From NCBI GenBank assembly GCA_035048815.1, contig JAUCBN010000055.1, positions 255,501 to 319,500 on the forward strand: a stretch of DNA of 64,000 bases. The letters are read 5' to 3'. The stretch's first letter is position 1. Each line of letters starts with the position of its first letter. The notes beneath the pieces were generated by a model. The model made no database searches, was not told the DNA's origin, and saw only the letters and a list, made by a program, of their open reading frames with translations. The position numbers and the translations under genes were made by a program. Source of the DNA: Abelmoschus esculentus (taxonomy: Eukaryota > Streptophyta > Magnoliopsida > Malvales > Malvaceae). Positions 24,157-36,377 of this stretch are shown in pieces.

Positions 24157-26846
24157 CTATTTTCGAATGAGATTGAGAACTCCAGGAGTGTCTACAAATG
24201 TTATCTGATCCAACAACTGCAACAATAAAATAATCAGTGAAAAAGACTGGTCTATTAATTGATAGGAAAAAGAAGTAAAATCATAATACTCACTGGATGT
24301 GGCATTTGAGAGCACTCAAATTTTGATAAAAAGGCTCCTCCAAAAGTTGTCAATCCACCATATGGCAGATCTGCTTGGACAGCAATAGTATTGCCTGGAA
24401 TACTCCGTTCATCAGGTCCAGACTGAGATTAAAAGAACATGAAATCAAACGTGTTATACGAAACAATGCAACTCTTTATTTCCTTCCCCGAGAATGTTAT
24501 TGTTTGGTATAAGAAAATACACAGAATCAACTTCCAGAACCAGAAAGTTCAGGCATGATTTCACATACCATTACAACAACAAATCTATCTGTTGTAGGCT
24601 CTGGTCCTATATGAGCTCCTGTCAATAGAAGGATGATGGAAAACTCAGTACACGTGATAATCATAGGAAATAAGAAACAGTATAAATGTTTTTAGCTTAC
24701 CTGGGTAATCACATTGTAACAAATGTTTTATAAATGTAGTTTTCCCGGTTGAATATTGACCCAACAGCATAACCATAGGTTTAGCATCAAAATCACTGTT
24801 TGTCTGCATTTAGAAAATCACTGGTAAATTCACTGAATTAATTAAAGAGTTCGTGTCAAACGGTACATGACATCCCAGAAGGAGAGACATGTATCTGTTT
24901 CTGCATAGAGTGAAGAGAGACCATTCAGTTCAAGTTTGCACAGTGCACTTACCAAAGACGGAGATACGAAATCATTAAATCGATAGGTAGCTTCCAATGG
25001 CTTGAGCTTTTCAAGATACAATCTCTTCAAGCCATCAACAATTGAGGTAACAGAACTTGCAGGTATCTGAGCAACAAACAGAGAAAACAATTCAATCAAT
25101 GCAACAATCCATATGAACTCATCCTTACAAACAGATACAAATTAAGGATTTTACAGCACGTTAACGTAGTTAAAAGCACAACATGGTTAAGAGATTAATT
25201 AAATTTAGAACAGAGATCAGATGATAATTGAACTTGGGCCTTAATAAAATAAATCAAGAGAATGCAAAGGAAAAACAATCTCCAACAATGGCAAAAAGAA
25301 GTTGAGAAACAACCTTTTTTGAAGGCTTTGAGGTAAACCATTTAGCAGATGCTGGAACTTGGGGCTGACTAGATCCTGCATTATTAGCAGTAAGCTAATT
25401 CATGAGAACCCAGTTAAAAACTTGGTAAAAAAACACTTCAGGATAGGGTATCATCTAACCATTCATTTCATGCACACCATTAGTATTTGAATCCTTTTTC
25501 TTCTGAGAGAGTGAGAAAAAAATAGTTATAAAAAAAATAACACAAGCATGGGAAGGAAAGAAACATGACATTTTAACACTAGCAATTAAAGTGGAAAAGC
25601 TAGAAATAGGACCCCCTACCGTTGCTAAGGCATCAACACCTTCCATTAAAGGAAGACCAATGTTCTCCAAGCCGGCTATAATAAACAACAGAACTATCAA
25701 TATAAAGAAAACAACAAGAATCTGAACCACTAGAGAGTCACGCATTCATTGATACTAAAACATGAGGAATAGCAACACAGTATTTTATTTGCAAAACTTG
25801 CCTGAACTTTTAAGAATATCAGAGGTTATTTCATGTCCAGCTTGTACCAAAGAAATAAGCTGGAAACCAAACAGACAAAAATATGAACCCTTATATCACA
25901 CAGAAGAAAATTAATGATAAAGTCTCTATTTAGAAACAAAAACTCCATTTTGTTATACAAACCTGCAAAGCCACAATGAATTCTGTCAATCCTAGAAATC
26001 CTTGTCGTTTAGAATCTGCGATTGCCCATATCTGAAGATAGAAAAATGAAAAAACAAATGTTAACACCCAAAATCTGATGGTATACTCCAGTTAATCCAA
26101 AACAGAACATTAATGAAAGGAAAGGTTTTTAATACATATTTTCTTCTATTCCAGAGGATGATTAAATCCTGCTACTCTGCTAGTAGCACCACTGTTTACT
26201 GTAATTCCAAGATTCAGTTTATATATTCAAAGAATGGCCAAACTGAAAGAAACGCAGCCTCAATTTCTATTTTGCAAATAACGGCGTTTACTAAATGATG
26301 ACTAATCTTTGTAAACAAGTTTAGCTAATAATAGCATCGTAATTCAAAAATCCATTCATATATTCAAAGAAAGGTCAAACCAAAAGAAACGCCGAGGTTT
26401 CTACTTTGCAAATAACAGCATTAGTAAGTGATGACTAATCTTTATGAACAAGCTTAGCAAATAAGGGAATTTTAATTCCGAAATTTATTCATATATTCAA
26501 AGAAAGGCCAAACTATAAAGAATCGCGATCTTGGCCTCTGTTTCTGTTTTACAAATAACATATTTAGCAAAGGATAACTTAATCCTGAAGAACAAGTTTC
26601 TAGTTACCTGCTTGAGTTCTTGACGAGAGAGTTTAGACAGGGCGAAGAACTTCGTAGCATCGTTTCCAGTAACACGCCCATCTCGATCTGCAATCAAAGA
26701 AAATGTATGCTCCAATTCAACGAAAAGAACCAAAAAAATGAAAGTAAGTAAACGAAGAAACCTGAATCGGCGATATTGAACCAATCTCTGTAGATCTTTT
26801 GCTGCTCTTTGGAACACGATCCAATCGCCATTGGACTTGCCTCCAT
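24157..26846 (-). pseudogene. EH-domain containing protein (EHD1/2-like), truncated inside the GTPase domain
   Basis: Twelve exons on the minus strand (26846-26762, 26687-26608, 26031-25963, 25859-25802, 25675-25620, 25502-25460, 25375-25314, 25066-24953, 24803-24701, 24618-24569, 24422-24294, 24216-24157) read in frame to 302 residues; plant EHDs have about 545. Present are the EH domain with an EF-hand loop (SDRDGRVTGND), IWAIADSKRQG, the dynamin-like G1 motif GQYSTGKTT near 204, and G3 DTPG near 292. Immediately after DTPGVL the match stops, five unrelated codons follow and then TAG. The NKAD guanine-specificity motif and the helical C-terminus are absent, so membrane-scission function is not expected. 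Intron 4 has a GC donor. It could be a recently truncated gene still making a short protein, or a misassembled locus. Confidence 0.8.
26215..26600. repeat. Intronic tandem repeat, about 135 bp unit, about 2.8 copies
   Basis: In intron 2 of the EHD gene the phrase atatattcaaagaaaggcca recurs near 26221, 26360 and 26491, each time followed by aaagaaacgc-like and ttgcaaataac phrases. The copies differ at several places. Confidence 0.7.
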
Positions 26847-28236
26847 TTTCACAAGCTCAGAATGTTTGATTTTGAAATTTGAAATCGAAAACAAACAAAC
26901 AAAATGATATTGCTTTTGCCGTTTGATATTCCTTTTATAACGAATTTGGCGCTCGAGATAAGAATTAAGAAATGGCCAAAACGGCGCCGGATGTAGGTGC
27001 CTTTTTTGCTTAAAGGATAGTGATTTAAAGGGTTTAATTGTATATTTGTATTTTGCTTTCAAATTGATGTGGTTATGACCCATGAGATTATCATTGTCTT
27101 GTGGGGTTACATCATGACTCAGATTTCAAAATGGACACGTGGATAACAGATTGTGTGGGTAAATTTTGAATTTGATTTTTTTCAAATCATAAATCTAGTG
27201 GTTTTGATTTATTAAAATATAGACATTATTATTTGATTAATGTATCAAATATAACCGGCTATATTTAGAATATATTATATTTTATAATATTAATAGTTTG
27301 ACTCAGTTTTATTTGTTTAGATTTTATTGAACAATCCATATCTAATTTATTATATATTAATTTAGATAAATTTTATAAAAATTAAATATGAAATTATATA
27401 TTTAATTAAATATTTTTATTTATAATATTATATTTTATTTAAAGAATTTAAATATTATATTTTATTTAAAGAATTTAAATATCATTTATCTAAATGCAGG
27501 TGTAGAGAGTTTTTATATATTTTTTTGAGATGAATTTTATATCTTTCCTATATGTCATTAAAAATATTTAAAACTTATATTAAAATAAATAATTTCATTA
27601 ATTAAACTATAAATATCATGATAAATATAGTTCATTTAAAATTTTATTTTAAAATTGAATTTTTGAATCCGAACGGGAGGGCTTTTCGCATATACAAGTT
27701 TAGATCCGTCCAAAAAGGTTGAGCCGAAAGCCGATGGCAATAATTCCGGACGTGACATCTATGTGGATCCAGTTCAGGATGACCCATCTCTAATTTAACT
27801 TGTAACTAAAACCAGCTTAAACCATACCTAGATTATGCTTCATCTCCATATAACAAAAACATACAAGCACACGCATATATATAATGAGAGGTTGAATATA
27901 TTACTCCAAGAGAAGTAACAAGCAAATCCTTACCACTATTCCTAATGAACAAAATGGCAAATACAAAATACCAAAGTAATTTCTCACAGCAGGGTAAGTG
28001 TTACAAAAAAAAATCATACAAGGGGTTGTTTAAGAACCAGATATAGACATCCAGTTGGAGATGCAATCACCAGAAAATTGTTGCCTAGTAGAGATTTCCC
28101 TTTACTATACTATGCTTATTTGATTCCAGCAAAGGTGATGAGTCAATCACCTTCTCACAGCTTACGGCATTATACTCTTGCGGTTTGATAGCATTTAGCA
28201 GCCATGCTGTCGAGTTGAGCTCTCTATATTGGATAT
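26847..28236. other. Intergenic, AT-rich
   Basis: Promoter of the EHD gene and downstream flank of the DUF3537 gene. At about 27420-27480 a 30-bp phrase (tattttatttaaagaattta) is directly repeated. The GC-richer patch at 27660-27790 has no sustained frame. Confidence 0.5.
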
Positions 28237-30745
28237 TCATGTCAAATTTACTGTGAAAAAAGGATGTGAGCAACATAGTTAGGGATATGGAGACTATTTT
28301 TTGCTTTGAAGTCTACAAGGAAATGCCAAATGCTAGTAATATTGAGATGTTTTCATTCGAATTAAACCAAAGCTTTTATTTCTTAGAGATGCAAAGGGTG
28401 AAGAAGTAATACCTATTGTCTTATTGAGCAGCCAGAGCAGTAAAGCTAGTTCGATTCCGAATATAGTGTGGATTCCAGTTCTGTCTACCATGAAACCAAA
28501 TACTGTAATTCCAGCTCTATTATGCTCAAGATAATTCACTGCAATTTGTGCCAGCAAGGAAATTAGGATTATGTAGAAAAACATATGTGGATTAAAAAGA
28601 ACAAACGATGCTTCCTTTTCCGACTTACCTAATGCCTGTCTCTTTTGGAAAGACATTGTGTGTGCAAAGATGGGTACAAGCTTTGTGTTGTCCAAATCAT
28701 CACTTCCATCTTCTTCATCTGATTCCCAATCAACCTCCGGTGGATACATTTGGGGAGAAGTAATCTGATTTGTGGGAGTCTCGCCATCAACTTCGTCGAA
28801 AGCGTTAATTGTGGCACAGACATGCCACTTGGCAGCAAGGCTTGTAATAGCTTGTGCTCTGTGAGTGATCTTTGTTGCACTTCTCATGCAGATAAATAAT
28901 CCAGTCACCAGACTTATGGAGCATAACTGCAATTGATCATCATAGAATAATTTATATTTTACATTTACGCAAGTCTAGATCCTGTACTATCGCATTCTAT
29001 CAGCTAAAAATTAGTGGCTTACCGCAAGTTCTCCAATCTCATAGATATTGACAGTGGTAGTGGTTCGTGTAGTCAAGAGCAAAGCAAAGAACTGACTCGC
29101 AGTGACCAAGACCAGTGACGACAAAAGAAATAAGCGAAACCGATGGCTTATGATCCGAAGATTTCTTCTTATCCTGAGGTGTTCAGCCAAGATTGAACTC
29201 ACTTCGGTTTCCTTTTGAAAAACTTGAGCAAAGTCTTCCAGTCGGAGTATTTGCAGATGACATGTGAGTTGGTAAAAGATGCAGGCTAGGATGAAAATAG
29301 ATGTTCGATAAAGCCATGACCCCAGTTGCAATGTGCACGCAATGACGTCGCTCACTATCTTGTTGCCAACGTAGGGAATTTGGCTGGCTCCAGTCACGTA
29401 CCACCAAATTCTGTATGCACTCTCAAGAGCAAAACAAGGGAGGACAAATACACAGAGGAGTTTCATTGATTTCTGCAAATATCAGACCTTCAGAGTTTAG
29501 ATGATTCCATCAAATAGAATTGAATGATTTAGATAAGATTTCTGTCCTATTGACTCTTCATTTTTCCTCAAGTACAAACGTCCGGCATTGTGTCGGATTT
29601 GACCTCTAAGTATTCTCCAAATACATTAGGGGAAAAACTTCTAAAATAACTTAAACCATAACCAAACTCTGTAATCTGTATGCATTCTCTGCAACAAAAC
29701 AAGGGAGGACAAAGACACAAGAATTCATTGATTTCTGCACATTTTAGACCTTCCCATTTTAGATGATTCCATGAAATAGTGTTGAAACTTGAACGACCCT
29801 TCAGTGCACATGTTCCACACTACACACACATGCGGATTTAACCTCTTAAGATCCACCAAGTGCATACGGAAACTTATAAAAATCTTAACCATAGAGATAC
29901 ATACTCATATCCGAAACTCACCAGTCACCATGCTAGAGCAGGTGAACACAAATTAGCCTAATCATGAAGAACTGATGCAATGGAATCTTACCCCTCCAAA
30001 ACCTTTTTATTTTGGTTAATGGCTTGATTACTGTTATTAGCTAAATATTTATCTCCTAAAACCCTGTGCCTGTGGTATATGCAATTAGCAACGTGGACGA
30101 AAGCAGGATTCTATGTTCTAAGTTAGAGGGGCAAATAAAAAATGCATAATTTTTTTTCATATAATAATTTCAAATTTTCCAATTGCGCCTCTATCACCTA
30201 GGTCCATCCTCATTAAGAAGTTATTAATCAAGTTAATGACAATCGAAGTAAAATCTCTTACCAAACCAACTATCCAAATTCATCATTTCATCAAGAACAA
30301 GGAGGCGAATTTGAGATGGCTTGAAAATACAAATCTATACCTGAAGCTCCTCGGCATATCCTCGTCGAACCTTATCACTAGCATCACACAGTTTATCCAA
30401 GAACAGGAACTTCCTGATCCCATATTTCCGAGCCCAAGAAGACAAACTAACAAAAGAAATCGCGGAGAAAGACGAAAGAGATAATTGAACCAACGCATCG
30501 TATGGCCTTTGATGCTGCTCATCACAATCGGAGCACAAAAGCAGAAAGTGCGAAACGATGGGAGATCCGATTGCAAGCACGAAGAAGAGAGTCCATGAGA
30601 GACTCACTTTCCATAAACTCGTCTGATCCAAGCAAAACCAGTGGAGACCCAATCTGAAACTCTTCAATTCGAGCCCCTCTTGAGTTCCGTAGCCTGGGTT
30701 TGGTCTGTTCTGTGGTAACAAATCCTGGGTCGCTTCATTTTCCAT
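28237..30745 (-). CDS. DUF3537 multi-pass membrane protein, plant relative of insect gustatory receptors
   Basis: Exons on the minus strand: 30745-30341, 29472-29023, 28926-28629, 28538-28413 and a short last exon, probably 28250-28237. This gives about 430 residues. Seven or so hydrophobic segments are visible, for example SLWKVSLSWTLFFVLAIGSP, FVLPCFALESAYRIWWYVTG and the pair near the C-terminus. A cytosolic acidic loop (DWESDEEDGSDDLDN) lies before the last two helices. Published comparisons place DUF3537 proteins as distant structural relatives of insect gustatory and odorant receptors, though no ligand is known in plants. If intron 4 is not spliced the protein would instead end about 20 residues later, after GITSSPFASLRNK. 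The C-terminus is the uncertain part. Confidence 0.85.
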
Positions 30746-33700
30746 AGCTTCTGAAACTTTGATAAAAGTCAGATTGGGAATGGAAGAGATGAACATATAC
30801 CAAGACGATCGATTTTGAAACGATGAATAAACAAATATAACTGTGTCTTTCAATTCCCTACTTCGTCTTTCTCAATATACGTGTATTTGTTGAGATTGTA
30901 ACATAGAAATGCCTGATTGGTTGTGGGACCTATCAATGACTGTGGATGCTTTTCTGGGTAATAAACCAGACACTTGGAAGATCAACATGAACTATATTTC
31001 AGGTCGGGCAGCGATATTTAAGGTAAAAAAAATGTAAGGATAAAACAAGGATGCAAAGGTTAGCGGTTCTTACCTTTTTCTCGTCTCTGTTATGTTTTCT
31101 TAGACGACCTTGGTAATGATATTATTCTTATGTTGTTTTAGATTTTTTTGTATATTTTATTTTATTTTATTTATTTTATTTCATATTTACTTTTTATGAA
31201 ATCATAAATAATTTAATATTTTTTTTCCTTCTTTAACGGTTGTTTCATGGGCGATGGGTGTGACATGACCATAGTCCAGTAGACTATTCGAGGAGGAATC
31301 CCAAGAGACATGTGATTTTTTAAATCACGTGCAGTGCCAGTGTCTACGATGGGTTTTGCATTCTTTATTGCTTACTCTCTTTAGGAAAAATTATATCTTT
31401 ATATCCGGTTCATTACGTCAGTTATGATTTTATTCAATTATAATTATTTATTTTATTATTATTTTTTAATTTTTTAAATCAATGAATCTTCACTTATCTT
31501 TTCTAAATCATTTTAAAAATAGAATTTTTAAAAATTATATTAATAACATAACTGACATAATAAATCGGACTTATAATATAATATCTCCTCTTTTAGTCCT
31601 CGAGAGAGTTCTCTTCCTTTTTTGGTCTTGAGTGATTGATTTGAGACCGAAGTTACTTGCCACCTAGAAAAAAAGGAAGGGACGGTTGCTTACTTGCTTT
31701 CATTAGAAGAGACGTGCACTTCAAGGGTTCATAGCTAATCTCAAGACCTCGTAGCAGGAAAGGAGAGTGAATCGGGGAGATTTATAGAACTCAACTAGAG
31801 TAAAAGTTGATTATAAGAATTAATTTAGTTGAAGTCATAATTTTATAAATTCAATATAAAAATATTTTGAATTAAGTTTATAAAACAATATTTAAATAAC
31901 TTAAAATTTTAATTATTAAAGAATAATTTTTAAGTTTGAGCTATTTTTTAAAATTATGTTTAAGAATAACATATAAAGAAATATAACCCTTAATTTGAGT
32001 TTTATTTGTCTATAAAATTCATAGACAAATTTTCAAGTCAATGCAATACTTTAATTTGTGTGATGTAACCCTTAATTTCAACCAGTATTATTATAATCAA
32101 TTAGGACGTTTCAATCCACAAATTAAGCAGGAAATTAATAATGGAAGGCATAAATTAATTATCCACGTAGGCTTATTCTTCTCCATATTTTCTATCGTCG
32201 TGCAATCTCATCCGTCCAAAACGTATCTAACTTGAATCTGTTTTCTTAAGTTTGGCAAAAATAAACTTGTCTTAAGCTTAAAGCCAGCTTCGAGGTTGTC
32301 ATGTTCACTAGCAAGGGACATTTCGTTTGTTGGTCCAAGTGGAGTTCAAACTTACTCAAATAATACTTTAATAATGTAACTAAAATTTATCACTTAAATT
32401 TTATAATTTTAATTGAAAGCCTTTATTTTAAAGACACAGTATTAAATTGAATTAAGACAAATCAAAATCTTAATAAGTTAAACAAAATTTAATATGGATT
32501 GATAAGTTTGTGAACAGTTTGTTAATTTATTTTATATTTTTTTATGATTTTTGGTGATTATCTTTAAAAATTTCATCTTACTAAAAGTTTGAATGGTAGT
32601 TGGAAACCTTAGAAAAGTTCAATGGCTTACTAAAATTCAAAATTTTAAAATATTATGTATTTACTCAAATTAACGAGAAATGAGTTTTTCAAAGATTTTT
32701 AGCAAGTGTCGAACAAAAATGTATCTAACTTATTTAGTGTTGAATCAAACACGAGTAAAATAATTTTCGGATCAAATTAAATATTATTTAATTTATAATC
32801 GATTATAAACACCCCTACACCTAAATAAAAGACAAATTATAAGTTAATAGGGATATCATATTATTATTACTTATTAAAGTTCTTTTGAGTTATTATTTTA
32901 AATTTTTTTAATTGTTTCAAATTGTTTTCTTTTCAAACTAAAATAAAACATTTTTTTATGTGAATATATTTATGTAAATCGAAAACATTAGTCTTTTATG
33001 CAACTTTCCAAACATCGGTGACGCAAATAAAACTTATTAAAACACAATTGATCTCCTGTGTAATTTCCCCTTAAATTCTCCTTCTCTTTCAATAATCATT
33101 GGGCCGAACTTGTTAGCGAAAATTAAAAAACAGAGGAATCCAAAAGGGGATAAAATAAGATTTGATTATAATCGAAGGCTCATGACTTATTTAAGAAATG
33201 AATCCAAAAGCCCACCCAAATAATAGTAATTTTATAGATTTGATTAAAAAAATATTAAATAAATTTTAAATTATAAAATAAGATTCAAATAATTTAAGAT
33301 TTTAATAATTGATGAATTGAAAAGTTTAAATTAAAATTTTTAATTTATCTCTTTATATATCTATTTATCTATCTATGTATCGGAAGCTGCTGTGTTTGTT
33401 GCTTCTTCCCTTTCTTTTTTAAACATCAACTTATCATGCAACTGTCGATGGAAATGACGTAAAGTGAATAGTAATATAATAAAGGGTTTAATTCCCGCCA
33501 GTTCAGCATCTTCACCACCATGGATATAGCTTCTCACTATATCAAACAACCACGGACCTTTCTCTTTATCCTTTTCCATTTGCTTTTATTTATCTGACGC
33601 TGTTCTTGACGGATTCGCGTACTACAAGTTTATGACTAGGCAATAGGCACACTCTCTCTTTCTACGACTTCCGGTTTTAACTCTAAACCCTAACGTGGAT

Positions 33701-34877
33701 TCAAACCCTTTGCTTAGATGTTGCATTAAAGAGGGAAAATGGTGGTATAATCTGCTACTGATCGACTCCAATGATTGATGATTGAATTAGGGAGACATTG
33801 CTTCAACTTGATTGAATTTAAAGCCGTATCCTAGGGTCCCTATTGCCCTAAGGCTAACACCACACTCTTTAGTTTACAGGCTGACAGACAGGATGAAGGG
33901 GAATAAGCTAGACTAGAGTGAGACTCTGAGAGAAGAGACATTCGGACTGTCCCACTTGCTTTACCAGCTTTTTCTAGTTGAAAGTGAAACCCCACCTTTT
34001 GTGTTTGCATGTTAAATAGTTGCCGATTAGATGCTATGATTAGACTATCAATGAGTGTTTAACAGATCTTTTAAATCTCTTTGAAAATGATTGTGTTAAT
34101 CCATTCTTCTTCACTCAATGTCTCAGCTCATATCTTGTGAAAAAATTGCTTTTAAAAGCAGTAATCACTGATCTCATATGTTGAGCTGCAGTAAGTTTTC
34201 ATTGATAATTTGGTATAATAGAAGGATAATTAAATTACTAAAGTAGAGGTTAATTAACTGGCCAGTATATGAATGAAACTGAAGTTCAGCACAGTATACG
34301 TACAGAACCCAAATTTGTTTCCCCCTCTCCTCCCCTGATTTGATCGTTCCTTCCTTTCGATCTTTTTCTCATATACACACATGTATATATTCCCATCTCT
34401 TTTTCTTTCTTTATTTTGTTTCCAGTAATGGCAGCCATCGTCAGGGGCAGTAAGTGCAGCAAAAGAGAGGGAAATTAGAGTTATTCATCGGGAAGGTAAA
34501 TGCTTATAGCAGCCTGCCACTGCATTCTTCTCTCTAATGCTGCCTTCCTTTTTTACCTTCTGCAAAACCTACTGTTTCACAGCTAACACTATGTGTTTCT
34601 TTCTTACAAATAACAGCAAAACAAAGCTCGACTCACTGAGTGTGTATGTGTGTGTGAAGATCCATGCATGCTGCTAATGAACAAGAAAACACAGTCAACA
34701 GTGTTAAAAGGCCACGTTTATAAGTGGTTTCCTGCCTCTAGATTTCCACTAAAAAGCCTGTGTTTTTTTAGCATAAATCTCGGGAGAGAGCTTTAGGGCA
34801 AAAATAGATTGTGTTGGGGTGGAGAACAACTAGGATAAAAGAGGGGGAAATGAAAAGACAGTGAAGAGAGATAATTA
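30746..34877. other. Long intergenic region between the DUF3537 gene and STM
   Basis: About 4.1 kb, mostly very AT-rich. It contains a MITE at 31384-31590. The part from about 33600 to 34877 should be the STM promoter and leader: pyrimidine-rich blocks at 34320-34420, a TG repeat at 34640-34655. A 68-codon frame at 33373-33579 on the minus strand has no recognisable features and I do not call it. Confidence 0.5.
31384..31590. mobile_element. MITE, copy 1 of a two-copy family
   Basis: Inverted arms start gaaaaattatatctttatat and, at the other end reverse-complemented, gaggagatattatattataa; both run inward to a shared acgtcagttatg / atgtcagttatg. The inner AT-rich sequence (atcattttaaaaata) matches the element at 52489. 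Target-site duplication is not clean. Confidence 0.6.
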
Positions 34878-36377
34878 ATGGAAGGTGGTTCCAATAGCAC
34901 TTCTTGCATGATGGATTTTGGACACAACAACAATACTAGTAGTAATGGACTATGTCCAGTGTGGATGATGCCTCCCATGACTTCCCATGAATCGCATCAT
35001 CATCATTCTAACTTGGAAACAAACCCCTTTTTTCTTAGTAGCAGCAGCTCAATGATTCTCAACGATCACAATAACAACAACAGCAACGCTGGGTGTTTTG
35101 TCATGGAAACTAGCAACGACGGCAGCTCTCTCAAGGCCAAGATCTTGGCTCATCCTCACTATCACCGCCTCATTGCCGCCTATGCCAATTGTCAAAAGGT
35201 AACAAAGAAACAAAACCATGGTTTTACTTCATAAGAGACTAGTTTCTCATTTGGTGAAGCTTGAAATTACGCAGATAGGTGCACCGCCGGAAGTGGTGGC
35301 GAGATTAGAAGAAGCACGCGCATCAGCGATGGCTACCGCTGGTGCTACCACCAGCATAGGTGAAGATCCAGCACTGGACCAATTCATGGAGGCTTATTGT
35401 GAGATGTTGACTAAATACGAACAAGAGCTGTCGAAACCTTTTAAAGAAACCATGCTTTTTCTTCAAAGGGTGGAGTCTCAATTCAAATCCCTTACTGTTT
35501 CCTCCTCGAATTCTGGTGATAATATTCTTCTACGAAACTGCTTGTTGTTTAATATATTAAATTAAAACCATATCTGCCATGCTTTAGGGTTTGATCAAAT
35601 TAACTAGGGTTAATAGTGAAAAGTTAGCATTCACAGGGGATATACAAATAACTTGTTTTCTAGAAAGATATCTAGGCGCAGTATGTTCTTATTCAGAATT
35701 CCTTGATAGGTCGATGATATTTTTCAGTTTGTGGGTGCTGGTTGCCTAGGTGAGGGCCGATGATGAATGGTGGGAGCCTGGGAGGAGTCGTTTTGTTGTT
35801 GCTTTTAGCTTGAAGTGCTTACAAATTTGTTATGTCTTCAGCTTGTGTTGAAGCTTCTGACGGGAATGGATCATCAGAGGAAGAGGTCGATGCTAACAAC
35901 AATTTCATCGATCCCCTTGCGGAAGATCGAGAACTTAAAGGTCAGCTTCTGCGCAAGTACAGCGGATATTTAGGCAGCCTGAAGCAGGAATTCACGAAGA
36001 GAAGGAAGAAAGGAAAGCTGCCTAAGGAAGCCACGCAACAGTTGCTGGATTGGTGGAGTAGACATTACAAATGGCCTTACCCTTCGGTATGTACACACTG
36101 CACAACTTATATTTTCCATATCTTAAATCTTTAATGCATCTGTTAATCATCCCTAACTCGGCTGCGGCACCAGGAGTCTCAAAAGCTTGCCCTCGCGGAA
36201 TCGACAGGTCTGGATCAGAAGCAAATAAACAACTGGTTCATTAACCAAAGGAAAAGGCACTGGAAGCCATCTGAAGATATGCAGTTTGTGGTCATGGATA
36301 GTACCCATCCACACTATTTCATGGACAATGTTATGGGAAATCCTTTTCCCATGGATCTTTCAACTACATTTCTCTAA
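34878..36377 (+). CDS. STM: Class I KNOX homeodomain factor, SHOOT MERISTEMLESS orthologue
   Basis: Four exons, 34878-35198, 35275-35515, 35842-36086 and 36174-36377, encode 336 residues. STM keeps shoot-meristem cells undifferentiated and acts with BELL partners. The N-terminus MEGGSNSTSCMMDF matches STM rather than KNAT1/BP. KNOX1 begins at SLKAKILAHPHYHRL (about 83-107), KNOX2 follows (DPALDQFMEAYCEMLTKYEQEL), then an acidic linker GSSEEEVD, the ELK motif (ELKGQLLRKYSGYLGSLKQEF) and a TALE homeodomain with the three-residue PYP insert and NWFINQRKRHW. The tail ends MDNVMGNPFPMDLSTTFL as in STM. His/Asn/Ser-rich tracts lengthen the N-terminus. Structure and splice sites are intact. The long AT-rich 5' flank is compatible with tight regulation, which I infer only. 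Confidence 0.95.

Noticed and set aside
33373..33579. 68-codon minus-strand frame beginning MEKDKEKGPW
   Set aside because: No recognisable domain, no clear promoter, and it lies in AT-rich DNA; not enough to call a gene.
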